A stretch of DNA of 31,414 nt from an uncultured Collinsella sp. (lineage in GTDB: Bacteria; Actinomycetota; Coriobacteriia; Coriobacteriales; Coriobacteriaceae): the NCBI GenBank assembly GCA_902470915.1, contig CABRIB010000011.1, positions 1-31,414 of the forward strand, written 5' to 3'. Below the pieces are notes generated by a model. That model made no database searches. It was given only the letters and a program-made list of their open reading frames with translations, and was not told where the DNA came from. Shown here piece after piece: positions 23,639 through 31,368 of this stretch. Position 1 is the first letter of the stretch. Each line of letters starts with the position of its first letter. A program made the translations under genes and the position numbers.

Positions 23639-23766
23639 TGGCGTTTCCTCGCCGTTAGCCGATGATGCGAGGGCGCTCGGCGTTTTCGACTGGTTTATGC
23701 ACGCAAAGTCTGGGAATATACAAGTCGCATGTCTTACTGTCTAACCAGTTGCGCCAAGGAGGCACC

Positions 23767-25224
23767 ATGGACTACAAGATTACCGGCTACGAGCCCGCCC
23801 AGCTGTTCCATTTCTTTGAGGAGGTCAGCGCGATCCCCCGTGGGTCTGGCAACGAGAAGGGCATCAGCGATTTCCTGGTCGCGTTTGCCAAGGAGCGCGG
23901 TCTCGATGTGTACCAGGACGAGGTCTACAACGTCATCATTCGCAAGCCCGCATCTGCCGGCGCCGAGAATGCCCCGACCGTGATGCTGCAGGGCCACATC
24001 GACATGGTGTGCGACAAGCTGGGCTCCGTCGAGCACGACTTTACGACTGATGGTATCGACCTGGTCGTCAAGGACGGCGTCCTCACCGCTAACGGCACCA
24101 CTCTGGGCGCCGACAACGGTATTGCCGTCGCTCTGATGCTCACTGTTCTCGATGACGATTCGATCGTTCACCCCGCCCTCGAGTGCGTATTCACCACCGA
24201 CGAGGAGACCGGCCTGGTCGGCGCCGAGACGCTCGACAAGTCCCAGATTAGCGCCCGCACCATGATTAACCTTGACTCCGAGGAAGAGGGCGTTGCTACC
24301 GTCAGCTGCGCCGGCGGTGTCGTCGTTACCTACACCTGCCCGATCGCGCGCGAGCACAAGACCGGTAGCGCCCTCACGCTCGACATCTCCGGCCTGCTGG
24401 GCGGCCACTCCGGCAGCGATATTAACCTGGAGCGCGGCAACGGCAACCTCATCATGGCCCGCATCATCGACCGCCTGATGGTTGCCGGCGAGCCCGCCAT
24501 CGTTAGCTTTAACGGCGGCACCAAGGACAACGCCATCAACCGTGAGTGCAAGGCCGAGCTGGTCTACGCCGACCACGCTGCAGCCGAGGCCGCGGCCCAG
24601 ATCGCAAAGGGCATCATCGCCGACGTTACTGCCGAGCTCGAGGTCTTCGACCCCGGCTTTACCTGCACGGTTGAGATTGCCGACAACACTGAGGTCGAGG
24701 CCATGGACGAAAAGTCCGCACTTGCCCTTATTCGCGCTCTGCGTCTTGCCCCCAACGGTGTGATCCGCCGCAATGTCGCCACCGACGGCTCCGTCGAGGT
24801 TTCCTCCAACATCGGCGTGGTTGCCACCTCTGACGACCAAGTCAAGATCATGCTGTCCCCGCGCTCCTCGATCACCTCGCTGCAGAACGAGTTCAAGGAC
24901 CGCCTGCAGACGCTGGCCGATGTCCTGGGATTCGACGCCAAGTTTGAGTTCGAGTATCCCGGCTGGAGCTATGCCGAGCATTCGCCGGTCCGCGACATCT
25001 TTGTCGAGAGCTATCGCGAGCTCTTTGGCTCCGAGCTACGAATCGAGTCCATTCACGCCGGCCTTGAGTGCGGCCTGTTTGCCGAGGCCCTGCACGGCCT
25101 GGACGCCATCGCCGTGGGCCCGACGCTCTCCGATGTCCACACCCCGGACGAGAGCATGGAGCTCGCTTCTGCCGAGCGCTTCTACGAGCTGCTCATCGAC
25201 GTCCTCAAGCGCCTCGCTGCGTAA
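23767..25224 (+). CDS. pepD: Aminoacyl-histidine dipeptidase (peptidase D, M20 family)
   Basis: A cytosolic metallo-dipeptidase of the PepD branch that cleaves Xaa-His and other dipeptides. The 485 residues match the usual length. Metal-site motifs are MLQGHIDMVCDK (H77, D79), LGADNGIAVAL (D116) and TTDEETGLVGA (E146 catalytic, E147 ligand). The middle contains the lid/dimer domain (about 185-400), and the C-terminus has ECGLFAEALHGLDAIAVGP followed by DVHTPDE, with the last metal-binding His. The ATG at 23767 follows AAGGAGG; upstream in-frame ATGs have no SD. It is convergent with hipA across a shared terminator. Confidence 0.93.
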   Translation: MDYKITGYEPAQLFHFFEEVSAIPRGSGNEKGISDFLVAFAKERGLDVYQDEVYNVIIRKPASAGAENAPTVMLQGHIDMVCDKLGSVEHDFTTDGIDLVVKDGVLTANGTTLGADNGIAVALMLTVLDDDSIVHPALECVFTTDEETGLVGAETLDKSQISARTMINLDSEEEGVATVSCAGGVVVTYTCPIAREHKTGSALTLDISGLLGGHSGSDINLERGNGNLIMARIIDRLMVAGEPAIVSFNGGTKDNAINRECKAELVYADHAAAEAAAQIAKGIIADVTAELEVFDPGFTCTVEIADNTEVEAMDEKSALALIRALRLAPNGVIRRNVATDGSVEVSSNIGVVATSDDQVKIMLSPRSSITSLQNEFKDRLQTLADVLGFDAKFEFEYPGWSYAEHSPVRDIFVESYRELFGSELRIESIHAGLECGLFAEALHGLDAIAVGPTLSDVHTPDESMELASAERFYELLIDVLKRLAA

Positions 25225-25281
25225 AGGTTGCGCTAGCAGCAGTCCGAGCCACGTGCTGGTGGATTGCAAATGACATTATGA

Positions 25282-25327
25282 GAGGGGGCACCCGAGCTTT
25301 TGCGACGGGTGCCTCCTCTCTTCTTTT
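25282..25327. terminator. Terminator between convergent pepD and hipA
   Basis: Thirteen-base arms (25282-25294 and 25306-25318, core GGCACCCG / CGGGTGCC, one mismatch) close an 11-base loop and are followed by a T-rich run on the plus strand. It serves pepD well; the minus side has no T-run. Confidence 0.8.
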
Positions 25328-25350
25328 GGGAAATGGGAGATTACGGACAC

Positions 25351-26655
25351 CTAGCCCATATCCGCCTTGATGAGGTCGAGGGTGCGCTGGCAGTTTTCGC
25401 AGACGGGGCCGAGCATATGCTCGCGCAGGTCCGCCATGCCGGGCAGGTCGGCGTATTCGTCCATGACCTCTTCCATGCAAATGGGTACCTCGTAGGCGAG
25501 GTCCATCATGGTCGCAAAGCAAAACTTCTCGGATAGCCCGGCATCGGTGAGCGCCGCCTCCAGCGCGGGGTCGCCCATACCGTGGTATCGGCGGATAGCG
25601 CCTGGACCGATGCGCCCCACACGATTTTCGCCGCCAACGCTCATGGCAAGGCGCGCTTTTCGCCGCATGCGTTCGTATGCCAGCCCCGATGCAACGTCAT
25701 ACATACGGGCCATCATAGCTGTGCTGCCGTTTCCAAGAAGCAGGGAATAGTTCTTCGCATGCGCGTCCGGTGCGCCGATGATGGCGTTAAAGAAAAGTAT
25801 CTGCGTAAACAGATACAGGTTAAGTTGATGATGGCTCGTGTTGACGAGGAGTTCCTGAATGTCGCGTGCGGTCGGGCCACCGTCTGCCGTGTACTTTTGA
25901 GCGGGCATCACTCCAAGGGCCTGACAGAGGTCTTCTTGGTGTAGACGCATGATTGTTCCGTCTTTGGCTTTCACACGGTCATAGCGTTCAACAATGAGGG
26001 CGGGTTCGTCCTCAAATAAGCGATACTCAACGTTCGCCGTTGCGATACCCGCGCGCTGGGCGCTTTTCATGCAGACAAACTCATTAAGAGCTTCAAGTTT
26101 AAATCCGATAACGCCATTTTTGAAAATATGCGTCGTGGGCGAGGAACCTACGCATTCGCACCAGCGACCGTCTATGAGCGCGAGTGCGAACTTGCCCTGG
26201 TTGCCTCCAAGTGACCAACTTTCATCTAGGCCCATCCACGATGCCTCGCGGTCATCCCTGATCGACTTGAGGCGCAAGGCAATCTCGTGGTCGTCTATAG
26301 GGCGGTATTCGCCAGTGCGATGCAAGGCGGCGTCGATATCTTCTTCGGCGCAAAACTGCACTCCGCCCGGACAGTCGAGTCCGATATGGCTGAGCAGCGC
26401 AACGGGATTATTGGGCCTGGCGTCGAATTCGGCGGCAATCGCTTTTCGTTGGTCCTCGCTGTCGGGCAGAAGGCCAAACAAGTACGGATTTATGACCTGT
26501 TGGCCGTATGTGCGATTTGATACGGGAATGTTGGTCGATAGGGCTGGCCCGTCATAATCTTGATCGTAGGCAAAACTGACTAGACCGCTCTCATCTTGCA
26601 TGAGCGTTCCTGCGGGTACGCCGCAAATAATAGTCCGAAGCGTTTTTCTGGCCAT
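25351..26655 (-). CDS. hipA: HipA-type serine/threonine kinase toxin
   Basis: In E. coli HipA phosphorylates glutamyl-tRNA synthetase and causes growth arrest and persistence. This 434-residue protein is full length (E. coli 440). It has the N-terminal HipA domain with NPVALLSHIGLDCPGGVQF (82-101), then the Gly-rich ATP loop WSLGGNQGK, whose S148 matches the autophosphorylated Ser150. HIFK follows (about 176-179), then ERYDR (223-227), the catalytic loop GAPDAHAKN (D297, N302) and the metal-binding MYDVAS (D320). All key residues are present, so it is probably active. hipB ends 3 bases upstream. A C-terminal pair of Cys (VCENCQ) is notable. The phosphorylation target is unknown. Confidence 0.92.
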   Translation of the reverse strand: MARKTLRTIICGVPAGTLMQDESGLVSFAYDQDYDGPALSTNIPVSNRTYGQQVINPYLFGLLPDSEDQRKAIAAEFDARPNNPVALLSHIGLDCPGGVQFCAEEDIDAALHRTGEYRPIDDHEIALRLKSIRDDREASWMGLDESWSLGGNQGKFALALIDGRWCECVGSSPTTHIFKNGVIGFKLEALNEFVCMKSAQRAGIATANVEYRLFEDEPALIVERYDRVKAKDGTIMRLHQEDLCQALGVMPAQKYTADGGPTARDIQELLVNTSHHQLNLYLFTQILFFNAIIGAPDAHAKNYSLLLGNGSTAMMARMYDVASGLAYERMRRKARLAMSVGGENRVGRIGPGAIRRYHGMGDPALEAALTDAGLSEKFCFATMMDLAYEVPICMEEVMDEYADLPGMADLREHMLGPVCENCQRTLDLIKADMG

Positions 26656-26658
26656 TGG

Positions 26659-27129
26659 CTATCTCCCTTCGGGCTTGGTTTGGGCAGATGCGCTTGCGGC
26701 AATCGAGACTCCGAGATTGGACATGGCGAAATCGGCGAAGGCCTTGTCGTAGAGCTCGGCCGTAAAGGGGGTATCTGGAAGAGCTGGAATGGCTGCGCCG
26801 CGTCGGTTGCGATGGTGAAGACGTTGAGTGTGATGGCACCTGGGGGTGCTACAAGGTTGCAAATCGGCATGCGGGGCGTCGGTTGGCTGCTCATGTTTCG
26901 TGTCGTCGATATTCCCTTGAGCAACTAGTGCCAGTCCGAGAGCACCGAAAACCGCCAGCAGCTTGTCGAGCCGAATACCCGTGGCATCTCCCAGCTCGAG
27001 CGATGCGAGCAGGCGCTCCGAAACACCGGCTTTTTTAGCGAGGGTTGCACGGGTGAGACCCTGAGCATCGCGTGCCTGGCGCACGTAGATGCCAGCTTGG
27101 CGCGGTGTGGTGATGGGAAGGGTATCCAC
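26659..27129 (-). CDS. hipB: HipB-type XRE-family antitoxin with long tail
   Basis: Residues 8-70 form a Cro/C1 helix-turn-helix (IYVRQARDAQGLTRATLAKK, AGVSERLLASLELGD and IRLDKLLAVFGALGLAL). It should bind the three operator repeats upstream and neutralise HipA. E. coli HipB has 88 residues; this one has 156. The extra part starts with a low-complexity, His/Arg/Pro-rich segment with two Cys (about 80-115) and ends with DTPFTAELYDKAFADFAM (about 118-135). The middle segment has the look of a disordered linker or a frame-shifted patch; both flanks look like real protein. The ATG at 27129 is 15 bases from the first operator, and hipA follows after 3 bases. Confidence 0.85.
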   Translation of the reverse strand: MDTLPITTPRQAGIYVRQARDAQGLTRATLAKKAGVSERLLASLELGDATGIRLDKLLAVFGALGLALVAQGNIDDTKHEQPTDAPHADLQPCSTPRCHHTQRLHHRNRRGAAIPALPDTPFTAELYDKAFADFAMSNLGVSIAASASAQTKPEGR

Positions 27130-27143
27130 GGCGATCTCCTAAC

Positions 27144-27213
27144 GTGCAGACTTTTGCATATCAGTATGACATGCAAAAGTCTGCATGAAAAGGCATTATG
27201 CAAAACTCTGCAT
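27144..27213 (-). promoter_or_regulatory. hipBA promoter with three HipB operators
   Basis: Three 16-bp sites start at 27144, 27171 and 27198, exactly 27 bp apart. The consensus is ATGCA-AAAGTC-TGCAT. Site 1 is inverted relative to the other two, and each is a short palindrome (ATGCA / TGCAT). On the minus strand, a -35 TTTTCA (27186-27191) and -10 CATACT (27163-27168) with 17-base spacing place site 2 inside the promoter. Confidence 0.8.
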
Positions 27214-27253
27214 GAGACTCCTACATTGACGTTGGCTTATGAGAGGCGTTTTT

Positions 27254-27832
27254 TTATATCGCGAGGATCCCGAGGTGCTCAAGCAAGATCTTAAGCCCGA
27301 TGAGGGTGAGCACGACGCCGCCCACGATGGTGGCGGGTTTTTCGTAGCGCGCGCCAAAGGTGTGGCCGATCGCTACGCCGGCGACGGAGAAGATAAACGT
27401 TGTGATGCCGATAAGCGATACAGCGGGAACGATGTCAACCGAGAGCGCCGCAAATGAGATGCCCACGGCCAGGGCGTCGATTGAGGTGGCGATGGCGAGG
27501 ATCAGGTACTCGCCCAGGTCAATCTTTTCGGCATCCTTGCCGTCGCCTTCATCCTCGTCCTCGGTAAAGGCCTCCCACAGCATTTTGCCGCCGATGAAGG
27601 CCAAAAGGATAAAGGCGATCCAGTGGTCGATGGGTCCGATGATGCCCATGAATTGACTGCCGAGCGCCCATCCGATTACGGGCATGCCGGCCTGAAAGCC
27701 GCCAAAGAACAGGCCGAGCACTACGGCGGCCTTAAGGTTGATCTTCTTCATGCCAAGGCCCTTGCAGATGGAAACGGCAAAGGCGTCCATCGAAAGGCCA
27801 ACGGCGAGCAACGCGAGCTCTGCGAGTCCCAT
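27254..27832 (-). CDS. mntP: Manganese efflux pump MntP
   Basis: MntP exports Mn2+ across the inner membrane and protects from manganese excess. The 192-residue protein has six membrane helices in two related halves: LLAVGLSMDAFAVSICKGLG near the start and LAIATSIDALAVGISFAAL near 105-125, each with the conserved Asp thought to bind Mn2+. A charged cytoplasmic loop (EDEDEGDGKDAEK) separates them. I chose the ATG at 27832, preceded on the minus strand by GAGGGAGCC. The frame stays open upstream through the riboswitch to 27985, so a longer call would be wrong. It runs toward hipBA on the same strand with no clear terminator between. Confidence 0.93.
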   Translation of the reverse strand: MGLAELALLAVGLSMDAFAVSICKGLGMKKINLKAAVVLGLFFGGFQAGMPVIGWALGSQFMGIIGPIDHWIAFILLAFIGGKMLWEAFTEDEDEGDGKDAEKIDLGEYLILAIATSIDALAVGISFAALSVDIVPAVSLIGITTFIFSVAGVAIGHTFGARYEKPATIVGGVVLTLIGLKILLEHLGILAI

Positions 27833-27884
27833 AGTCTGGCTCCCTCTCTGCGGGCGAACCCGCGTGTACTTCTGCCGGGGGAGC

Positions 27885-27929
27885 AAAAAAAGACCCGTGG
27901 CGTACGCGTTGTGCGCACAGCCACGAGTC
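27885..27929 (-). terminator. Riboswitch expression-platform terminator before mntP
   Basis: On the minus strand GACTCGTGGC pairs with GCCACGGGTC (10 bp, one G-U) and runs into seven Ts (27885-27891), 53 bases before the mntP start. Its left arm shares the CTCGT that closes the aptamer P1, so the two structures exclude each other. Confidence 0.8.
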
Positions 27930-28020
27930 TCGTTCATTAAGGCAAGCCAGATCGCATCGGCCAGTATGTTGACTTGCCGCGCCACCGGAGGCGAACCCGG
28001 TCACGCGACTACTCCCTCAT
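27923..28020 (-). ncRNA. yybP-ykoY (Mn2+) riboswitch aptamer, probable
   Basis: Reading the minus strand, ATGAG (28016-28020) pairs with CTCGT (27923-27927) as P1. The conserved 5' GGGAGTAG, the internal AACATACTGGCC and the 3' CGAGAC match what I recall of the yybP-ykoY family. ACCGG/CCGGT and GGCAAG/CTTGCC form two internal stems. Manganese binding should stabilise P1, block the terminator that overlaps it, and let mntP be made. Gene context (Mn2+ exporter) fits. A covariance-model search would confirm it. Confidence 0.78.
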
Positions 28021-28179
28021 TTATGCGAATCCCGATGCTACCACATAAGCAGCTCATTTGGATTGGGGCTCTCAGCTGTGTTCGCTCATTCTGTAAGCAT
28101 CGGATTTTGCGGGCGTCACAGGGGCAAACCGTGAGAAACTTATTGACGTTTATGGAGCGTATACGATGGGAGCGATGCC
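28021..28179. other. Divergent gap between mntP and disA
   Basis: It must hold the promoters for the mntP riboswitch transcript (minus) and for disA (plus). TTGACG at 28143-28148 and TATACG at 28160-28165 are seen but are only 11 bases apart, so no promoter is assigned. No ORF is credible. Confidence 0.4.
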
Positions 28180-29247
28180 TTGGATAAGAACGAGCTGCAA
28201 AAGCGTATGGAACAGGCCATTCGCCTGACGGCACCTGGCCAGCCGATCCGCACCGCCCTCGACATGATCATTGCCGGTCACCTGGGTGCCCTTATCTGCG
28301 TCGGCGACACCGAAAACGTGCTCGCTGCCGGTAACGACGGCTTCCCGCTCAACATTTCGTTTACCTCGAACCGCCTGTTCGAGCTTTCCAAGATGGACGG
28401 TGCCATCGTTATCGATGGCGACCTCACCCAGATCCTGCGCGCCAACTTCCACCTCAATCCCGATCCCTCGCTTGCCACGAGTGAGACGGGCATGCGTCAC
28501 CGTACTGCCGCTCGCATGTCGGTGCTCACCGACGCCATCGTGATCTCGGTTTCGGCTCGTCGCGCCGTCGTTAACGTGTACGTTCACGGCAAGAGCTACG
28601 AGATCCAGCCCGTCACCACCATCATGAGCTCGGTCAACCAGCTCGTCGCCACGCTCCAGACTACCCGTCAGTCGCTCGACCGCTCCCTGCTGCGCCTGAC
28701 GGCCCTCGAGCTCGACGACTACGTCACGCTCGCCGACATTACCGGTATTTTCTCGAGCTTCGAGATCATGCAGCAGGCAAAGACCGAGCTTAAGGATTGC
28801 ATTGTCAAGCTGGGCAACCAGGGCAAGCTCGTGCAGATGCAGCTCGAGCAGCTCGCGGGCTCCAGCATGGATACCGAATACGACTTGATGATCCGCGACT
28901 ACGCAAGCGATTCCTCCGAGGCAAACGCCGAGAAGATCCGCGCCGAGCTGAGCCGCATGACGCCTAAGGACCTGTCCGACCCGCAGCACGTGGCGGCAGT
29001 TCTGGGTTACGACGACCTGGACGAGGACTCCGTCATGACGCCGCTGGGCCTGCGCACGCTTTCGCGCGTGTCCGTCGTGCGCGACGGCGTGGCCGAGAAG
29101 ATTGTCGACGAGTACGGCTCGCTGCAGGAGCTCATGGACGACATCAGCGAGGATCCGGAGCGCCTGGGCGACTTTGGCGTTAACAACCCTGCCATTCTTG
29201 CGGACTCCCTGTACCGCATGAAGGGCACCAAACAGGGGAACGCATAA
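28180..29247 (+). CDS. disA: Diadenylate cyclase DisA (DNA integrity scanning protein)
   Basis: DisA makes the second messenger c-di-AMP from two ATP and, in Bacillus, pauses on branched DNA. The 355-residue octamer-forming protein has the N-terminal DAC domain with KMDGAIVIDGDL (DGA 73-75) and MRHRTAARMS (RHRTA 106-110), a central helical spine (about 145-290), and a C-terminal region (about 300-345) where the DNA-binding helix-hairpin-helix should be. That last part, ERLGDFGVNNPAILADSL, lacks the usual GVG hairpin. The start is TTG, with GGGAG 7 bases upstream; no in-frame ATG fits. The TAA stop overlaps the ispD ATG by one base. radA, its usual neighbour, is absent. Confidence 0.93.
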   Translation: MDKNELQKRMEQAIRLTAPGQPIRTALDMIIAGHLGALICVGDTENVLAAGNDGFPLNISFTSNRLFELSKMDGAIVIDGDLTQILRANFHLNPDPSLATSETGMRHRTAARMSVLTDAIVISVSARRAVVNVYVHGKSYEIQPVTTIMSSVNQLVATLQTTRQSLDRSLLRLTALELDDYVTLADITGIFSSFEIMQQAKTELKDCIVKLGNQGKLVQMQLEQLAGSSMDTEYDLMIRDYASDSSEANAEKIRAELSRMTPKDLSDPQHVAAVLGYDDLDEDSVMTPLGLRTLSRVSVVRDGVAEKIVDEYGSLQELMDDISEDPERLGDFGVNNPAILADSLYRMKGTKQGNA

Positions 29248-29975
29248 TGGCGCCCGTATGCGCCGTGGTCGTTGCCGGTGGCAGCGGCCAGCGCTTTGGT
29301 AATCCCGGTGGCAAGCAGCTCGTCAATGTAGCGGGCCGTCCGCTTATGAGCTGGTCCATCCGCGCGTTCGATCGTAGCGACAAGGTCGGCCACATTGTGG
29401 TGGTGTGTCCTGCCGAGCGCCGTGCCGAGATGCGCCGCCTAGCCATCGACCCGTTTGACTATGACACGCCCATCAGCTTTGCCGATGCCGGCGATACCCG
29501 TCAGGATTCCACCCGTGCCGGCGTGCATGCGGTTCCGGCGGGCTTTGAATACGTCGCCATTCACGATGGCGCTCGTCCGCTCATTACGACCGAGGCCATC
29601 GACCACGCTATCGACGTGCTCGTGAGCGACCGTGCTCTCGACGGTGTCGTGTGTGGTCAGCCCGCGATCGACACGCTCAAGATCGTCGATGGCGACAACA
29701 TCGTCGAGACGCCGCCGCGTGAGCTCTACTGGGCCGCGCAGACGCCGCAGATCTTTAGTGTCGACGCCATGAAGCGCGCCCACGCTGCAGCCATTGCCGA
29801 GGGCTTTATCGGCACCGATGATTCGTCGCTGGTCGAGCGCATGGGAGGACGCGTCCGCTGCGTCCAGAGCCCGCGCGATAACCTTAAGGTGACGGTGCCC
29901 GAGGACTTGCGTCCCGTAACCGCGATTCTGCTTGGCCGCATGGCCGAGGGAGAGGACCTTCCCCATGTTCAGTAA
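29247..29975 (+). CDS. ispD: 2-C-methyl-D-erythritol 4-phosphate cytidylyltransferase
   Basis: IspD joins CTP and MEP to CDP-ME, step three of the MEP isoprenoid pathway. The 242 residues contain the CTP-binding AVVVAGGSGQRFG (6-18) and GKQLVNVAGRPLMSWS, the DTRQDSTRAGV segment, VAIHDGARPL, DTLK, and WAAQTPQIFSVDAM, all typical of the family. The ATG overlaps the disA stop (TAATG), with GGGGAA as SD. The 3' end overlaps ispF by 11 bases. The product feeds IspE, encoded 22 kb upstream. Confidence 0.95.
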   Translation: MAPVCAVVVAGGSGQRFGNPGGKQLVNVAGRPLMSWSIRAFDRSDKVGHIVVVCPAERRAEMRRLAIDPFDYDTPISFADAGDTRQDSTRAGVHAVPAGFEYVAIHDGARPLITTEAIDHAIDVLVSDRALDGVVCGQPAIDTLKIVDGDNIVETPPRELYWAAQTPQIFSVDAMKRAHAAAIAEGFIGTDDSSLVERMGGRVRCVQSPRDNLKVTVPEDLRPVTAILLGRMAEGEDLPHVQ

Positions 29976-30459
29976 CCTGCGCATTGGCCATGGCTACGAC
30001 GTCCACCGTCTGGTGGAGGGGCGTCGATGTATCATCGGCGGTGTCGACATTCCCTACGAGCGCGGCCTGCTGGGCCACTCGGATGCCGATGTGCTCGCGC
30101 ACGCCTTGGCCGACGCCATTCTGGGCGCCTGCCGCGGGGGAGACATTGGCAAGCTATTCCCCGATACCGACCCCGCCTATGAGGGTGCCGATTCGATGGT
30201 GCTGCTCGCTCGCGTGATGGACTATGCGCGCGAGCTGGGCTTTGAGTTTGTCGATGCCGATTGCACCATTGCCTGCCAGCAGCCTAAGATCACCCCACAC
30301 CGCGATGCCATGCGTGCCAACCTTGCCCATGCCTTGGGCGTTGACGTCGAAAACGTGGGCGTCGCCGCCACTACGACCGAAAAGCTCGGTTGGGAAGGCC
30401 AGGGCGAGGGAATCGGCGCCTGGGCCGTCTGCCTGCTACAGAAAACCGTTAAGGAGTAA
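29965..30459 (+). CDS. ispF: 2-C-methyl-D-erythritol 2,4-cyclodiphosphate synthase
   Basis: IspF cyclises the IspE product to MEcPP with release of CMP; it works as a trimer with zinc. The 164-residue length is typical. GHGYDVHRL supplies D12 and H14, and GHSDADVLAHALADAILG supplies H46, the three zinc ligands. FPDTDPAYEGADS and KITPHRDAMRANLA match family blocks, and TTTEKLGWEGQGEGIGAWAV closes the protein. The ATG at 29965 lies inside the end of ispD, with GAGAGGA upstream; an in-frame start at 29932 would give an unneeded extension. cysS begins 3 bases after the stop. Confidence 0.95.
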   Translation: MFSNLRIGHGYDVHRLVEGRRCIIGGVDIPYERGLLGHSDADVLAHALADAILGACRGGDIGKLFPDTDPAYEGADSMVLLARVMDYARELGFEFVDADCTIACQQPKITPHRDAMRANLAHALGVDVENVGVAATTTEKLGWEGQGEGIGAWAVCLLQKTVKE

Positions 30460-30462
30460 CGA

Positions 30463-31368
30463 ATGCGTATCTACAACAGCGCTACCCATAAAAAGGAAGA
30501 GTTCCAGCCCATCGAGTCCGGCAAGGTCCGCATGTACGTGTGCGGCCCCACGGTCTACGACAACATCCACATCGGCAACGCCCGTACGTTCATCAGCTTT
30601 GACGTGATTCGCCGCTGGCTCATCGCGAGCGGTTACGAGGTCACGTTCGCCCAGAACCTCACCGATGTCGACGACAAGATCATCAAGCGCGCCAACGAGC
30701 AGGGCCGTACGGCCGCCGAGGTCGCGACGGAGTTCTCTGACAAGTTCATCGGCGTCATGCGCGCCGCCAACGTGCTCGATCCCGATGTGCGCCCCCGCGC
30801 CACCAAGGAGATCGGCCCCATGATCGCCATGATCAAGACGCTTATCGAGCAGGGCCACGCTTACGCAGCCGATAACGGCGATGTGTACTTTGCCGTACGC
30901 AGCGATCCCAGCTATGGTCAGGTCTCGGGCCGCAACATCGACGACCTTATGGTTGGCGCACGCATCGAGGAGAACGAGGACAAGAACGACCCGCTCGACT
31001 TTGCCCTGTGGAAGGCCGCCAAGCCCGGCGAGCCCAGCTGGCCGAGCCCCTGGGGCGAGGGCCGTCCCGGTTGGCACACCGAGTGCGCCGCCATGGTGCA
31101 TCGCTACCTGGGCACTCCGATCGACATCCACGGCGGCGGCTCCGACCTTGCCTTCCCGCATCACGAGAACGAGTGCGCTCAGGCCACCTGCGCCTGGCAC
31201 CAGGGCTTCTCCAACACCTGGATGCACACGGGCATGCTGCTGGTAGACGGCGAGAAGATGTCCAAGTCGCTCGGCAACTTCTTTACGCTGGCCGAGGTCC
31301 TCGAGCAGCACTCCGCCGCCGCCCTGCGCCTGCTGATGCTGCAGACGAGCTATCGCTCGCCGCTCGAC
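30463..31368 (+). CDS. cysS: Cysteinyl-tRNA synthetase, 3'-truncated by the contig end
   Basis: CysRS charges tRNA-Cys. Only the first 302 residues are genuine. They show the zinc ligand C27 in MYVCGPTVYD, the HIGH-class signature NIHIGNAR (34-41), WHTECAAM and GGGSDLAFPHHENECAQ (other zinc ligands), and KMSKS at 265-269. A complete enzyme has about 460 residues, so roughly 160 are missing. Translation appears to continue to a stop at 31389, but the last six residues (LSLIHI) come from sequencing adapter. The ATG follows AAGGAGTAACG; the gene is probably coupled to ispD-ispF. Confidence 0.93.

Noticed and set aside
27144..27213. Short CRISPR-like array
   Set aside because: The three 16-bp repeats at 27-bp spacing are palindromic, one is inverted, and they sit in the hipBA promoter. 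No cas gene is present.
27833..27985. 51-codon N-terminal extension of mntP
   Set aside because: It translates the riboswitch and terminator. MntP proteins begin at the MGLAELALL position.
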